This document shows, piece by piece, positions 56,305 to 64,000 of a stretch of 64,000 bases of DNA. How positions within the stretch are numbered: position 1 is the first letter of the stretch; each line of letters starts with the position of its first letter. Position numbers and translations under genes: made by a program. The DNA is from Allobosea sp. Root381 (GTDB lineage Bacteria > Pseudomonadota > Alphaproteobacteria > Rhizobiales > Beijerinckiaceae): the NCBI RefSeq assembly GCF_001429395.1, contig NZ_LMJT01000008.1, positions 62,001 to 126,000 of the forward strand, read 5' to 3'. The notes beneath the pieces are model-generated. The model did no database searches. It saw only the letters and a program-made list of their open reading frames with translations, and was not told the origin of the DNA.

Positions 56305-57300
56305 TTACTTGGCGATCCAGCCTTCGGCCTCGAACACCTTCTTGTTCGCGGCTTCGTCCTGGGCAACGAAATCGGCGAATTCCTTGCCCTTCATGAAGCG
56401 ACCCGTCTGCGCGGTGCGCGACACGAACTCCTTCCACTCGGGGGTCTGGCTGACCTTTTCGAGGATGCCCTCGTAGAAGGTCACGGCGTCGGCCGGCACT
56501 TCGGCCGGCAGCCAGACGGTGCGCGGCATCTGGAAGGTCTCGAGCGGCAGGCCGGCCTCCTTGCAGGTCGGGATGTCGCCCCAGCCCTTGCCGTCGAAGA
56601 CGGGGTCGCTCTTGGCCAGACGCACCGGCGAGAACACGCAGAGCGGCTTCACCTGCCCGGCCTTCCACTGGCCGACATTCTCGTTCGGGTTGTTCGTGTT
56701 GGAGTCGACATGGCCGCCGGCAAGCTGCGTCGCGGCCGCGCTGCCGCCCTGGAAGGGCACGTAGATCCACTTGGCGCCGGTCGCACCCTGGATCATCGAG
56801 GTCAGCGTCTGGTCGGTGTCCTTCGACTGGCTGCCCGCCATCTTGAAGCCGTTCGGCTTGGCCTTGACCGCCTCGATATAGGCCTTGGCGTCGGCATAGG
56901 GCGCATCGCCCTTCACCCAGAGCAGGAACTCGTCGAGCGCCAGCGCTGCCACCGGCGTCAGGTCCGCCGGCTTGTAGCCGAGCTTGGCGACGTAGGGCAG
57001 CAGATAGGCGTTGTTGGTACCGAAGACGACGCGATGGGGGTCGCCCTTGCCGGCCTTGCCGTGGACGTAGCCCTCAGCGCCCGAGCCGCCGCCCTTGTTC
57101 ACGACCACGACCGGCTGCTCGAGCAGCTTGTGCTTGGTGATGATCGACTGGACCATGCGAGCGAAATTGTCGGTGCCGCCGCCGGCACCCGAGGTGACGA
57201 CGAACTCGACCGGCTTGGTCGGCTGCCAGGCCTGCGCCGCGCCGGCGCCGCCAATGGCGATGGCACCGGCGACCACGGCGGTAATGCTAAAGTTCTTCAT
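56305..57300 (-). CDS. tctC: Tripartite tricarboxylate transporter substrate-binding protein TctC
   Basis: A 331-residue periplasmic protein of the Bug/TctC family with signal peptide MKNFSITAVVAGAIAIGGAG, cleaved near AAQA. The mature part has PVEFVVTSGAGGGTDNFARM and VVVNKGGGSGAEGYVHGKAG, the two loops that clasp a dicarboxylate. Ligands of this family include citrate, sugar acids and terephthalate. The nearby dehydratase-like gene favours a sugar acid. It lies 70 bases after the PdxA-family gene. Confidence 0.93.
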   Translation of the reverse strand: MKNFSITAVVAGAIAIGGAGAAQAWQPTKPVEFVVTSGAGGGTDNFARMVQSIITKHKLLEQPVVVVNKGGGSGAEGYVHGKAGKGDPHRVVFGTNNAYLLPYVAKLGYKPADLTPVAALALDEFLLWVKGDAPYADAKAYIEAVKAKPNGFKMAGSQSKDTDQTLTSMIQGATGAKWIYVPFQGGSAAATQLAGGHVDSNTNNPNENVGQWKAGQVKPLCVFSPVRLAKSDPVFDGKGWGDIPTCKEAGLPLETFQMPRTVWLPAEVPADAVTFYEGILEKVSQTPEWKEFVSRTAQTGRFMKGKEFADFVAQDEAANKKVFEAEGWIAK

Positions 57301-57370
57301 GCGTTATTCTCCCTATCGACCTGTTGTTCAAACCGCATTCTGGCGACGGTCTCTTGCATCAGGCTTACCT

Positions 57371-58408
57371 TCAGGCAGCCTTGGCCTTCGCCTTTCCGTC
57401 CTGTGCCATCTTGATCGCGAGCGAAAGGGCTGCCCGTGTCGCGCCCAGATTGGCGATGCCCTTGCCGGCAATCTCATAGGCCGTGCCATGGGCCGGCGTG
57501 CAGATCGGGAAGGGGAAGCCGCCGATCAGCGTGATGCCGCTATCGAAGCCCATCAGCTTCATCGCGATCTGGCCCTGGTCGTGATACATCGTCAGGACCG
57601 CATCGAAATCGCCGTTCCTGGCACGCAGGAACACGGTGTCCGACGGGAACGGCCCCTCGACGGTAAAGCCCTTCGCCTTGGCGGCCTTCACCGCCGGCTC
57701 GATGACATCAATCTCCTCGCGGCCGAAATTGCCGCCGTCGCCGGCATGCGGGTTGATTCCCGCAACCGCGACTCGCGGCGGGTTGAATCCGGCCTGGCGC
57801 AGGCTGGCATCCGCCAGCGTCAGCGCGCGCAGGATGCGCTCCTGGCTGATGTTGCTGGCAACCTCGGAGAGCGGAATGTGCGAGGTGACGCGTGCGTTCC
57901 AGAGCTTGTCGAGAACGTTGAATTCGCTGGCGGGGCCGTCGAAGCCGATCGCGTCGCGAACGAAGCGGATCTCGTCGTCATAGCCCGGATAGGCGAAGCG
58001 CATCGCCGCCTTGTTGAAAGGCGTGAAGAACACAGCATCGGCCTTGCCGGCCGAGGCGAACTGCAGCGCACGGCGGAAATTCTCGGTCGCGGCCTTGCCG
58101 CCGGCCAGCGTCGCCTTGGCGCGCTGCAGGTCGGCCGGGTCGTGATTGGCCAGGTCGACGAAGACCGGCTGGTCGCCCAGCGGCAGGGCATCGCCGTCAC
58201 GCACGATGCGAACCTTGGGGTCCGTGCCGCTGTCCTGGATGCCGAGCGCGAGCAGGCGGGCATCGCCGAAGACGACATAGCGCGCAGCGGCGCGCAAATC
58301 GGGCTCGGCGAGAACGCGCGCGGTCAACTCGGGGCTGATGCCCGAGGGATCGCCCATCGCCACGGCAATCACCGGCAGCTCGCCATCTGTCCGCTCGTTC
58401 ATTGCCAT
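57371..58408 (-). CDS. PdxA-family dehydrogenase, probably catabolic
   Basis: A 345-residue protein of the PdxA family, which oxidises a vicinal hydroxy group next to a carboxylate or phosphate, with a metal held by three histidines. GDPSGISPELTARVL opens the protein. The metal histidines appear in VTSHIPLSEV, AGINPHAGDGG and MYHDQGQIAMKLMGF. The start MAMNERTDGE at 58408 has AGGAG upstream. Biosynthetic PdxA would sit with ksgA-type genes. Here it leads a Tct transport operon beside a GntR gene, pointing to catabolism: either PdxA2-like (threonate/erythronate 4-phosphate) or TphB-like (cis-dihydrodiol) chemistry. No DUF1537 kinase or ring oxygenase is seen. Confidence 0.88.
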   Translation of the reverse strand: MAMNERTDGELPVIAVAMGDPSGISPELTARVLAEPDLRAAARYVVFGDARLLALGIQDSGTDPKVRIVRDGDALPLGDQPVFVDLANHDPADLQRAKATLAGGKAATENFRRALQFASAGKADAVFFTPFNKAAMRFAYPGYDDEIRFVRDAIGFDGPASEFNVLDKLWNARVTSHIPLSEVASNISQERILRALTLADASLRQAGFNPPRVAVAGINPHAGDGGNFGREEIDVIEPAVKAAKAKGFTVEGPFPSDTVFLRARNGDFDAVLTMYHDQGQIAMKLMGFDSGITLIGGFPFPICTPAHGTAYEIAGKGIANLGATRAALSLAIKMAQDGKAKAKAA

Positions 58409-58461
58409 GCTCCACTCCTGATGAGGTCCTCTGGCTACCACAGGGCCCGAAGCCTCACAAG

Positions 58462-58479
58462 TATGCTGTATGCAGCATA
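58462..58479. promoter_or_regulatory. Probable GntR operator (module 3)
   Basis: TATGCTG and CAGCATA form perfect seven-base inverted arms around TATG. The palindrome lies in the 190-base spacer between the divergent PdxA-family and GntR genes, 54 bases from the former. It is the obvious candidate for joint control. Confidence 0.5.
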
Positions 58480-58598
58480 ATCGGATTGCTCTAAGCATAA
58501 GGGATGAGGCGCGCGGCCTGCGGGTCGCACGCATGCGGTTTGACAGCGCCCTGTCGCGCATGCCGTAACGGCGCAGAATTGGCACGGGTGGAGCTGCG

Positions 58599-59264
58599 AT
58601 GAGCGAGCCTGCGATCGACTACCCCCGCATAACGCGCCGGACCCTCCATGACGAGGTGCTCGAGCGCCTGCGAGACATGATCATCGAAGGCCTGCTCGCA
58701 CCGGGGCAACGCATCAACGAGGGCGTGGTCGGCGCTCAGCTCGGCGTCTCGCGCACGCCGCTCCGCGAGGCCATCAAAACGCTCGCGAGCGAGGGGTTGG
58801 TCGAGATCCTGCCCGCCAAGGGCGCGATCGTGCGCCGCTTCACGGAGAAGGACCTCGCCGACATCCTGGAGGTGATCAAGGCGCTGGAACAGCTCGGCGG
58901 CCGCATCGCCTGCGAGCAGGCCAGCGACGCGGTGATCGAGGACCTCCGCGCGATGCACACTCATATGCTCGAGCTCTACGAAACCCGCGACCGGCTCGAA
59001 TATTTCAAGCTCAACCAGGCGATCCACAGCAAACTCGTCGCCGCGTCGGGCAATGCGGCGCTGATGGAGATGCATGCGACCCTGCAGGCGCGGATCAAGC
59101 GGCTGCGCTTCGTCGGCAATGAAGGCCCGGTCAAGTGGGCCGGGGCCGTCGCCGAGCACGAAGCGATGATGGCCGCCCTGCTGAAGCGCGACTCCGCGGA
59201 GCTGAGCCGCATCATCGGCGTTCACATGGATGCGACGCTGCTGCGCGTGCGCGAGGTGCTGTAG
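58599..59264 (+). CDS. GntR/FCD family transcriptional regulator (module 3)
   Basis: A 221-residue regulator starting MSEPAIDYPRITRRTLHDEV. The winged helix carries GAQLGVSRTPLREAIKTLASEGL, and the FCD domain carries FKLNQAIHSKLVAASGNAAL and AVAEHEAMMAALLKRD with the metal-binding histidines. It diverges from the pdxA-tctCBA-dapA-like operon and should regulate it, probably as a repressor relieved by a substrate-derived acid. Confidence 0.92.
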   Translation: MSEPAIDYPRITRRTLHDEVLERLRDMIIEGLLAPGQRINEGVVGAQLGVSRTPLREAIKTLASEGLVEILPAKGAIVRRFTEKDLADILEVIKALEQLGGRIACEQASDAVIEDLRAMHTHMLELYETRDRLEYFKLNQAIHSKLVAASGNAALMEMHATLQARIKRLRFVGNEGPVKWAGAVAEHEAMMAALLKRDSAELSRIIGVHMDATLLRVREVL

Positions 59265-59295
59265 GCACCGCGCCCGGCGTCAGCCCTCGGTGCCT
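59263..59295. terminator. Weak hairpin after the module 3 GntR gene
   Basis: AGGCACCG and CGGTGCCT are perfect eight-base inverted arms separated by 17 bases. They span the end of the GntR gene and the end of the convergent small gene. The long loop and lack of a T-run make this a weak call. Confidence 0.3.
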
Positions 59296-59492
59296 TGCGC
59301 CGCCATCGCGCGGTCGAGGCGGCTGACCGTCTCTTCCAGGCTTTCGGCGACGCCGAGCATGAAATCCTTGCCGAAGGCGATGACAGTGTCCGGCGGCTCG
59401 CCCTTGAAGGTGTAGACGACGCTGACGAGCGCGGGATTGACGTAGACGGGCTTGCCGTCAGCCGGCGAGGTGAACTGACAGAGCTTGGGCAT
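59280..59492 (-). CDS. Small protein with FlbD/SwrD-like pattern (70 aa)
   Basis: A 70-residue protein starting MPKLCQFTSPADGKPVYVNP, with GAGAG upstream. The order of features (short strand, VYVNPALVSVVY, a PDTVIAFGKDFMLGV stretch, then an amphipathic helix ESLEETVSRLDRAM) follows that of FlbD/SwrD-like small proteins, which also have VNP-like and T-V-I-x-G elements. No flagellar genes are near, so I do not transfer that function. The family identity is a suggestion from pattern alone. Longer starts upstream add non-conserved residues. Confidence 0.6.
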   Translation of the reverse strand: MPKLCQFTSPADGKPVYVNPALVSVVYTFKGEPPDTVIAFGKDFMLGVAESLEETVSRLDRAMAAQGTEG

Positions 59493-59650
59493 GGCGGCTC
59501 TCGCGAATCGATTGGGGGCGCGAGAGCTATACGACGGAACCGGCCCATGCACGCGTTTCCGGACGCCGCTCCCACCGCCAGCGGGCGTTGTGGCAGCAGA
59601 ACGCGCGGCACTGGTGTCAACGCGGCGCTTCGTAGTAAATCCGGAGATCG

Positions 59651-61078
59651 ATGGATCCTGCCGCGCTGATCATGAGCCTTGCCGATCACGGCGCCCTGCT
59701 GCTGACGGTCGCCCATGTCGCGAGCGCCGGGGCGGTAAGCGTCCATGCCCTTTTCCAGAAGCGCGACGTTCCGGCGGCGATCGGCTGGATCGGCCTGGCC
59801 TGGCTCTCGCCGTTCTTCGGGCCAATCCTCTATCTGGCCCTCGGCATCAACCGGGTGAAGCGCCGGGCGCAACGGCTGCGCGGCGAGAACGACGGAGGCC
59901 TCAGCCCGCACCGGACGAGCGTTGCCGCGGACGGACCGGCCGGCAGCCTGCAGGTCGCGGTCGGCAGGATCACGCGGGCCCGGATCGAAGCCGGCACCGT
60001 CGCGGCAATATTCGACTGCGGGGACGAGGCCTATCCGCGGATGCTGGCCGCGATCGACGAAGCAAAGGGGAGCATCGCGCTCTCGACCTTCATCTTCCGG
60101 ACGGACGAGCTCGGACTGCGCTTCATCGAAGCGCTTGCGTGCGCGCATCGCCGCGGCGTCGCGGTGCGGGTCCTGATCGACGGCTTTGGCGGCGGCTTCC
60201 TGTTCTCGCGCGCCTACCATCGGCTGCGTGAGGAAGGCGTTCCGGTGGCACGCTACCTGCATTCTCTGCTGCCATGGAAGATGCCGCTGCTCGACCTCAG
60301 GCTGCACAAGAAGATCCTCATGATCGACGGGGAGAGGGTCTTCCTCGGCGGGCTCAATATCGGCGGCGAGAACGTGCTGGCGACGAAACCGCCGGAGCCG
60401 GTGCGCGACGTCCACTTCCTGATCGAGGGGCCCGTCGTCCGGCAGGCGATGGAGAGCTTCCACGACGACTGGGCGTTCTCGACGGCCGAGACTCTGGAAG
60501 GCGCGACCTGGTATCCGGCGACGCATCGCGACGGGAAGGCGCCGGCGCGGGTCATCTCCTCGGGCCCGGACCAGAGCGTCGACCAGCTGATGCTGACGCT
60601 GCTCTCCGCCATCAATGCGGCCACCACCTCGCTGCGGATCGCGACACCCTACTTCCTGCCCGACGAGCAGGTGATCACGGCGCTCCAGCTCGCGGCGCTG
60701 CGCGGGGTCGAGGTCCATATCGTCATCCCCGCCCGCAACAACCATCGGCTGATGGGCTGGGCGATGCAGGCGCATATCCGCCCGCTGCTCAAGGCCGGCT
60801 GCCACATCTGGCGCTCGCCGCCGCCTTTCGACCATTCGAAGCTCGCAACGGTGGACGAATCCTGGTGCCTGATCGGCAGCGCGAACTGGGACGCACGGAG
60901 TCTGCGGCTGAACTTCGAGGTCACGATGGAGTTCTATGACCGCGAACTGGCACAACGCCTCAACGGAATCATCGACCGCAAGCGGGACCGTGCCGTCACG
61001 ATCGAGGAGATCGACGGGCGCTGGACAATAGTGAAAATTCGTGATGCGGCCGCCCGGCTGCTGATGCCCTATCTCTGA
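59651..61078 (+). CDS. Cardiolipin synthase-like phospholipase D family protein
   Basis: A 475-residue membrane-bound PLD-superfamily enzyme. Two N-terminal hydrophobic segments contain VAHVASAGAVSVHALFQKR and AIGWIGLAWLSPFFGPILYL, as in ClsA-type synthases. Two HKD motifs follow: LHKKILMIDGERVFLGGLNIG near residue 218 and FDHSKLATVDESWCLIGSAN near 396. These form phosphatidyl-enzyme intermediates, and cardiolipin synthesis from two phosphatidylglycerols is the expected reaction. The gene lies 19 bases before a nuclease-like gene and probably shares its transcript. Confidence 0.9.
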   Translation: MDPAALIMSLADHGALLLTVAHVASAGAVSVHALFQKRDVPAAIGWIGLAWLSPFFGPILYLALGINRVKRRAQRLRGENDGGLSPHRTSVAADGPAGSLQVAVGRITRARIEAGTVAAIFDCGDEAYPRMLAAIDEAKGSIALSTFIFRTDELGLRFIEALACAHRRGVAVRVLIDGFGGGFLFSRAYHRLREEGVPVARYLHSLLPWKMPLLDLRLHKKILMIDGERVFLGGLNIGGENVLATKPPEPVRDVHFLIEGPVVRQAMESFHDDWAFSTAETLEGATWYPATHRDGKAPARVISSGPDQSVDQLMLTLLSAINAATTSLRIATPYFLPDEQVITALQLAALRGVEVHIVIPARNNHRLMGWAMQAHIRPLLKAGCHIWRSPPPFDHSKLATVDESWCLIGSANWDARSLRLNFEVTMEFYDRELAQRLNGIIDRKRDRAVTIEEIDGRWTIVKIRDAAARLLMPYL

Positions 61079-61097
61079 TGTCGATGAGCGAGGTCCG

Positions 61098-61820
61098 GTG
61101 AAGGTCGCTTCCTACAACATCCATAAATGCCGGGGCACGGACCGGCGGGTCCGGCCTGATCGTATCGTCTCCGTCCTGGCCGAAATCGGCGCCGACCTCG
61201 TCGCGCTGCAGGAGGTGGACCGACGCTTCGGGCAGCGCACCGGGCTGCTCGATCCCGCCGCGATCCTGCGCGAGACCGGGCTGCACCTGCTCGTCCAGTC
61301 CGATGTCGTCGATGGCCATGGCTGGCACGGCAATGCGCTGCTGGTCCGCAGCGAACCCAAATCCTACCGGCGCTTCCGCCTCAAGCTGCCGGGAATCGAG
61401 CCGCGCGGCGCGGTTGTCGCCGAACTCGATCTCGGCGAGGGCCGGTTTCGCGTGATCGCGGCCCATCTCGGCCTTCTGCGCCGCTCGCGGATCGATCAGG
61501 CGACTACGCTGCTGCACGCCTTCCTCGAACTGACGCCGATGCCGACGCTGCTGCTCGGCGACTTCAACGAGTGGCGCCGCAATCACCGGTCCGCGCTCGA
61601 TATGCTCGGCTCCCATTTCGCCGATATGAGGCATCCGCCGAGCTTTCCCTCGCGCCGCCCGATGCTGCCGCTCGACCGCATCCTGGCCTGGCCGGACGGC
61701 CTGATCTCGGAACTCGCCGTCCACGACTCGCCGCTGGCGCGCAAAGCATCGGACCACCTGCCGCTGACCGCCCGGATCGACGTCTCGCGCTGGCAGCTCG
61801 GCATCGAAAGCGCGGCCTGA
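61098..61820 (+). CDS. Endonuclease/exonuclease/phosphatase family protein
   Basis: A 240-residue EEP-superfamily metal hydrolase starting at GTG 61098 (MKVASYNIHKCRGTDRRVRP), with GAGG upstream. The active-site set is present: N in SYNIHK, E in LVALQEVD, AAHLGLL, GDFNEW with the catalytic aspartate and asparagine, and SDHLPLTARI. No signal peptide is seen. Such proteins are often encoded next to PLD/cardiolipin synthase-like genes. Whether it cleaves nucleic acid, a phospholipid headgroup or another phosphodiester is unknown. Confidence 0.9.
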   Translation: MKVASYNIHKCRGTDRRVRPDRIVSVLAEIGADLVALQEVDRRFGQRTGLLDPAAILRETGLHLLVQSDVVDGHGWHGNALLVRSEPKSYRRFRLKLPGIEPRGAVVAELDLGEGRFRVIAAHLGLLRRSRIDQATTLLHAFLELTPMPTLLLGDFNEWRRNHRSALDMLGSHFADMRHPPSFPSRRPMLPLDRILAWPDGLISELAVHDSPLARKASDHLPLTARIDVSRWQLGIESAA

Positions 61821-61833
61821 ACGCCCCTGTCCG

Positions 61834-62541
61834 CTACGGTCGGGGTGCGGCGACGACACCGCCGCTCGGACGGGCGAAGCGGGCCTCCACCGCAGCGATA
61901 TAGGCGTCGCGCGATGGTAGGAGATGCTGGCGGCAGAGGCCAACCAGGCGCTCGCGGTCGCCGGCCTCCAGCGCCGCGACCATGGCGGCGTGCTCGTCAC
62001 GGGCCAGTTTCAGATGCGCAGGGCTCGCGGCGGTGATCGAACGGGCGCCATGGACCTTCTGGGCCATGGCCTGGATCAGTTCGACCAGATGGGGGTTGCC
62101 GCAGGCGTCAAACAGCGCCTCGTGGAACGCCATGTTGGCGCGGAAGGCGGCACGGGCGTCTCCGGCCTCGACCGCCGCGGCATGTTGCTTCTGGACGGCA
62201 TGCAATCGCACCAGCACTGCGGACGCGACCGGCAGTGGTACCTGCGCGGCGGCCAGAGTCTCCAGCGCCTCGCGCACCGAATAGATCTGCCGGACTTCGA
62301 GCGGCTCCAGCAGCTTCACGAAGGCACCGCGGTTAGGGACGCGCTCGACGAGGCCGACCCGCTCCAGCTCGGCCAGCGCCTCGCGCACGACATGGCGCTT
62401 CACCGCCAGCCGCTCCGCCAGTTCCTCCTCGACCAGCCGCTCACGCGGAAGGAGCCAGCCGAGCACGATCTCCTCCTCCAGCGCGGCGGCAATGCCGCGG
62501 ACACGGTCGGTCGTCTGGAGTTTGAGCGCGGACGTCGGCAT
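61834..62541 (-). CDS. GntR/FCD family transcriptional regulator (module 4)
   Basis: A 235-residue regulator starting MPTSALKLQTTDRVRGIAAAL. The recognition helix lies in LAVKRHVVREALAELERVGL, and the FCD domain carries FRANMAFHEALFDACGNPHL and ARDEHAAMVAALEAGD. It diverges from the IlvD/EDD dehydratase gene across 65 bases containing an ATTGTTGACAAT palindrome, so direct control of that gene and of itself is likely. Confidence 0.92.
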   Translation of the reverse strand: MPTSALKLQTTDRVRGIAAALEEEIVLGWLLPRERLVEEELAERLAVKRHVVREALAELERVGLVERVPNRGAFVKLLEPLEVRQIYSVREALETLAAAQVPLPVASAVLVRLHAVQKQHAAAVEAGDARAAFRANMAFHEALFDACGNPHLVELIQAMAQKVHGARSITAASPAHLKLARDEHAAMVAALEAGDRERLVGLCRQHLLPSRDAYIAAVEARFARPSGGVVAAPRP

Positions 62542-62565
62542 GCCAGATTATAATCCTTCAACAGA

Positions 62566-62577
62566 ATTGTTGACAAT
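62566..62577. promoter_or_regulatory. Probable GntR operator (module 4)
   Basis: ATTGTTGACAAT has perfect five-base arms ATTGT/ACAAT, a classic GntR-type site. It lies 25 bases from the GntR start and 30 from the dehydratase start. A second small palindrome, ATTATAAT, lies next to it at about 62547-62554. Confidence 0.55.
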
Positions 62578-62606
62578 CATGGCGGCGATCTGGTTCCCAT
62601 AGCGCC

Positions 62607-64000
62607 ATGAGCACGTCCGACAACGATAACCCATCCTTGAAGCCCGCGGCACGCGGCATGCGTCGCAATCTTGCGACCTATGGCGACCCCGGCTTCTCGC
62701 TGTTCCTGCGCAAAGCCTTCATCAAGGCCGCCGGCTTTTCCGACGATGCGCTCGACCGGCCGATCATCGGCATTACCAACACCTTCAGCGACTTCAACCC
62801 CTGCCATGGCAATGTGCCGCGGCTGATCGAAGCGGTGAAGCGCGGCGTCATGCTCGCCGGCGGACTGCCGATGGAGTTCCCGACGATCTCCATCCACGAA
62901 TCCTTCGCCAACCCGACCTCGATGTTCCTGCGCAACCTCATGGCCATCGACACCGAGGAGATGATCCGGGCGCAGCCCTGCGATTCCGTCGTGCTGATCG
63001 GCGGCTGCGACAAGACCGTCCCTGCCCAGCTGATGGGCGCAGTCAGCGCCGATGTCCCGGCGATCCAGCTCATCACCGGCCCGATGCTCGTAGGGCATCA
63101 CAAGGGCGAGGTTCTGGGAGCCTGCACCGATTGCCGCCGGCTCTGGGGCGAGCATCGCGCCGGCAAGATCGACGAGGCGGAGATCGAGGTGCTGAGCGGG
63201 CGCCTCGCCCCGACGCAGGGCACCTGCATGGTGATGGGCACGGCCAGCACCATGGGCTGCCTGGTCGAGGCGCTCGGTATCGCCCTGCCCGGCTCGGGCA
63301 CGATCCCCGCAACCCATGCCGACCGCATCCGTGCCGCCGAGGCGAGCGGGCGCGAGGCGGTGCGCCTCGCCAAGGGCGGACCGAAGCCGAGCGAGTTGCT
63401 GACGCAGACCGCCTTACGCAATGCGCTGACCGTGCTGCAGGCGATCGGGGGCTCTACTAACGGGCTCGTGCATCTGGCCGCGATCGCGCGCCGTGCCGGG
63501 TTGACGATCAACCTGGAGGAGTTCGACGCCATCGGACGCAAGGTGCCGGTGCTGATCGACCTCAAGCCCTCCGGCGACCACTACATGGAGCATTTCCACT
63601 GGGCCGGCGGCGTGCCGAAGCTGATGAAGGAGCTCGGCGACCATCTCGACCGCTCGGCTCCGACCATCGACGGGCGCACCATCGGCGAGATCGCGGACGC
63701 CGCCGAGGACGTCCCCAACCAGAGCATCATCCGCACGGCCCGGAGCCCGGTGAAGCCGACCGGCGGCATGGCAGTGCTGCGCGGCAACCTCGCGCCCGGC
63801 GGCGCGGTCATCAAGCATTCCGCGGCCTCGCCCGACCTGCTTAATCACACCGGGCGTGCCGTGGTCTTCGCCTCGGTCGAGGACATGGTCCGGCGCATGG
63901 ACGACCCCGCTCTCGACGTGAAGGCGGATGACGTTCTGGTGCTGACCAACGCCGGCCCGAAGGGCGCGCCCGGCATGCCCGAAGCCGGCTATATCCCGAT
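62607..64000 (+). CDS. IlvD/EDD family sugar-acid dehydratase (L-arabonate dehydratase-like), cut by window edge
   Basis: The first 464 residues of an iron-sulfur dehydratase that removes water from a polyhydroxy acid to give a 2-keto-3-deoxy acid. The cluster cysteines are C66 (NPCHGN), C134 (GGCDKT) and C207 (QGTCMVMG). The 68 and 73 residue gaps match, from memory, the rhizobial L-arabinonate dehydratase. The arginine-rich start AARGMRRNLATYGD is also of the sugar-acid type, not of dihydroxyacid dehydratase IlvD. ATG at 62607 is the only sensible start. The product type would suit the 2-keto-3-deoxy-acid dehydratase-like enzyme encoded at 53.1-54.0 kb. Confidence 0.9.
   Translation, partial: MSTSDNDNPSLKPAARGMRRNLATYGDPGFSLFLRKAFIKAAGFSDDALDRPIIGITNTFSDFNPCHGNVPRLIEAVKRGVMLAGGLPMEFPTISIHESFANPTSMFLRNLMAIDTEEMIRAQPCDSVVLIGGCDKTVPAQLMGAVSADVPAIQLITGPMLVGHHKGEVLGACTDCRRLWGEHRAGKIDEAEIEVLSGRLAPTQGTCMVMGTASTMGCLVEALGIALPGSGTIPATHADRIRAAEASGREAVRLAKGGPKPSELLTQTALRNALTVLQAIGGSTNGLVHLAAIARRAGLTINLEEFDAIGRKVPVLIDLKPSGDHYMEHFHWAGGVPKLMKELGDHLDRSAPTIDGRTIGEIADAAEDVPNQSIIRTARSPVKPTGGMAVLRGNLAPGGAVIKHSAASPDLLNHTGRAVVFASVEDMVRRMDDPALDVKADDVLVLTNAGPKGAPGMPEAGYIP

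Overview
The window is GC-rich, densely coded DNA from an alphaproteobacterium, most likely in the Hyphomicrobiales (Rhizobiales). The evidence is a PleD/DivK pair, an LdtR-like MarR regulator, an EipB-type envelope protein, a DUF3572-DinB pair, ClpS-ClpA, KdsA close to enolase, and many periplasmic-binding-protein importers with GntR regulators. A Bosea-like genus is a guess from overall gene style. I saw no rRNA, tRNA, CRISPR array, prophage or insertion sequence.

Layout. 1-3.8 kb: a type I secretion ABC exporter running off the left edge and, across an AT-rich divergent spacer, an LdtR-like regulator overlapping a GT4 glycosyltransferase. 4.3-31.3 kb: mostly core or housekeeping genes. These are PleD/DivK, DUF3572 and DinB, EipB, a tightly overlapping RidA/GDPD/FemAB-like set, HIT, AzlCD, ClpS-ClpA, KdsA and an MFS carrier, QueF, enolase, an EamA carrier, Tgt, an ArsC/Spx-like protein, a phosphoribosyltransferase, a GST, an NHL protein, a luciferase-like flavoenzyme and an SDR.

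31.3-64 kb is an accessory catabolic region built from import-plus-degradation modules, each next to a GntR regulator. Module 1 (31.3-39.2 kb): a GntR gene diverges from a Liv-type importer whose second permease and both ATPases form one 841-residue protein. A lambda-crystallin-like hydroxyacid dehydrogenase and a BKACE beta-keto acid cleavage enzyme follow. Module 2 (39.3-53.1 kb): a minus-strand operon (binding protein, LivH, LivM-LivG fusion, LivF, AroE-like enzyme, SDR, fused alpha/beta thiamine-diphosphate E1, GMC oxidoreductase) diverges from a plus-strand operon (quinone oxidoreductase, two SDRs, GntR). I cannot name its substrate, and this is the best candidate for an undescribed pathway. 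Module 3 (53.1-59.3 kb): TctABC tripartite transporter, a PdxA-family dehydrogenase, a DapA-superfamily lyase resembling 2-keto-3-deoxy-L-arabonate dehydratase, and a divergent GntR. Module 4 (61.8-64 kb): a GntR gene diverging from an IlvD/EDD sugar-acid dehydratase cut by the right edge. A cardiolipin-synthase-like and nuclease-like pair lies between modules 3 and 4.

Intergenic palindromic elements of several families occur between genes, especially inside and around the two Liv-type operons. Perfect or near-perfect palindromes sit in the divergent spacers beside three of the GntR genes and are probable operators.
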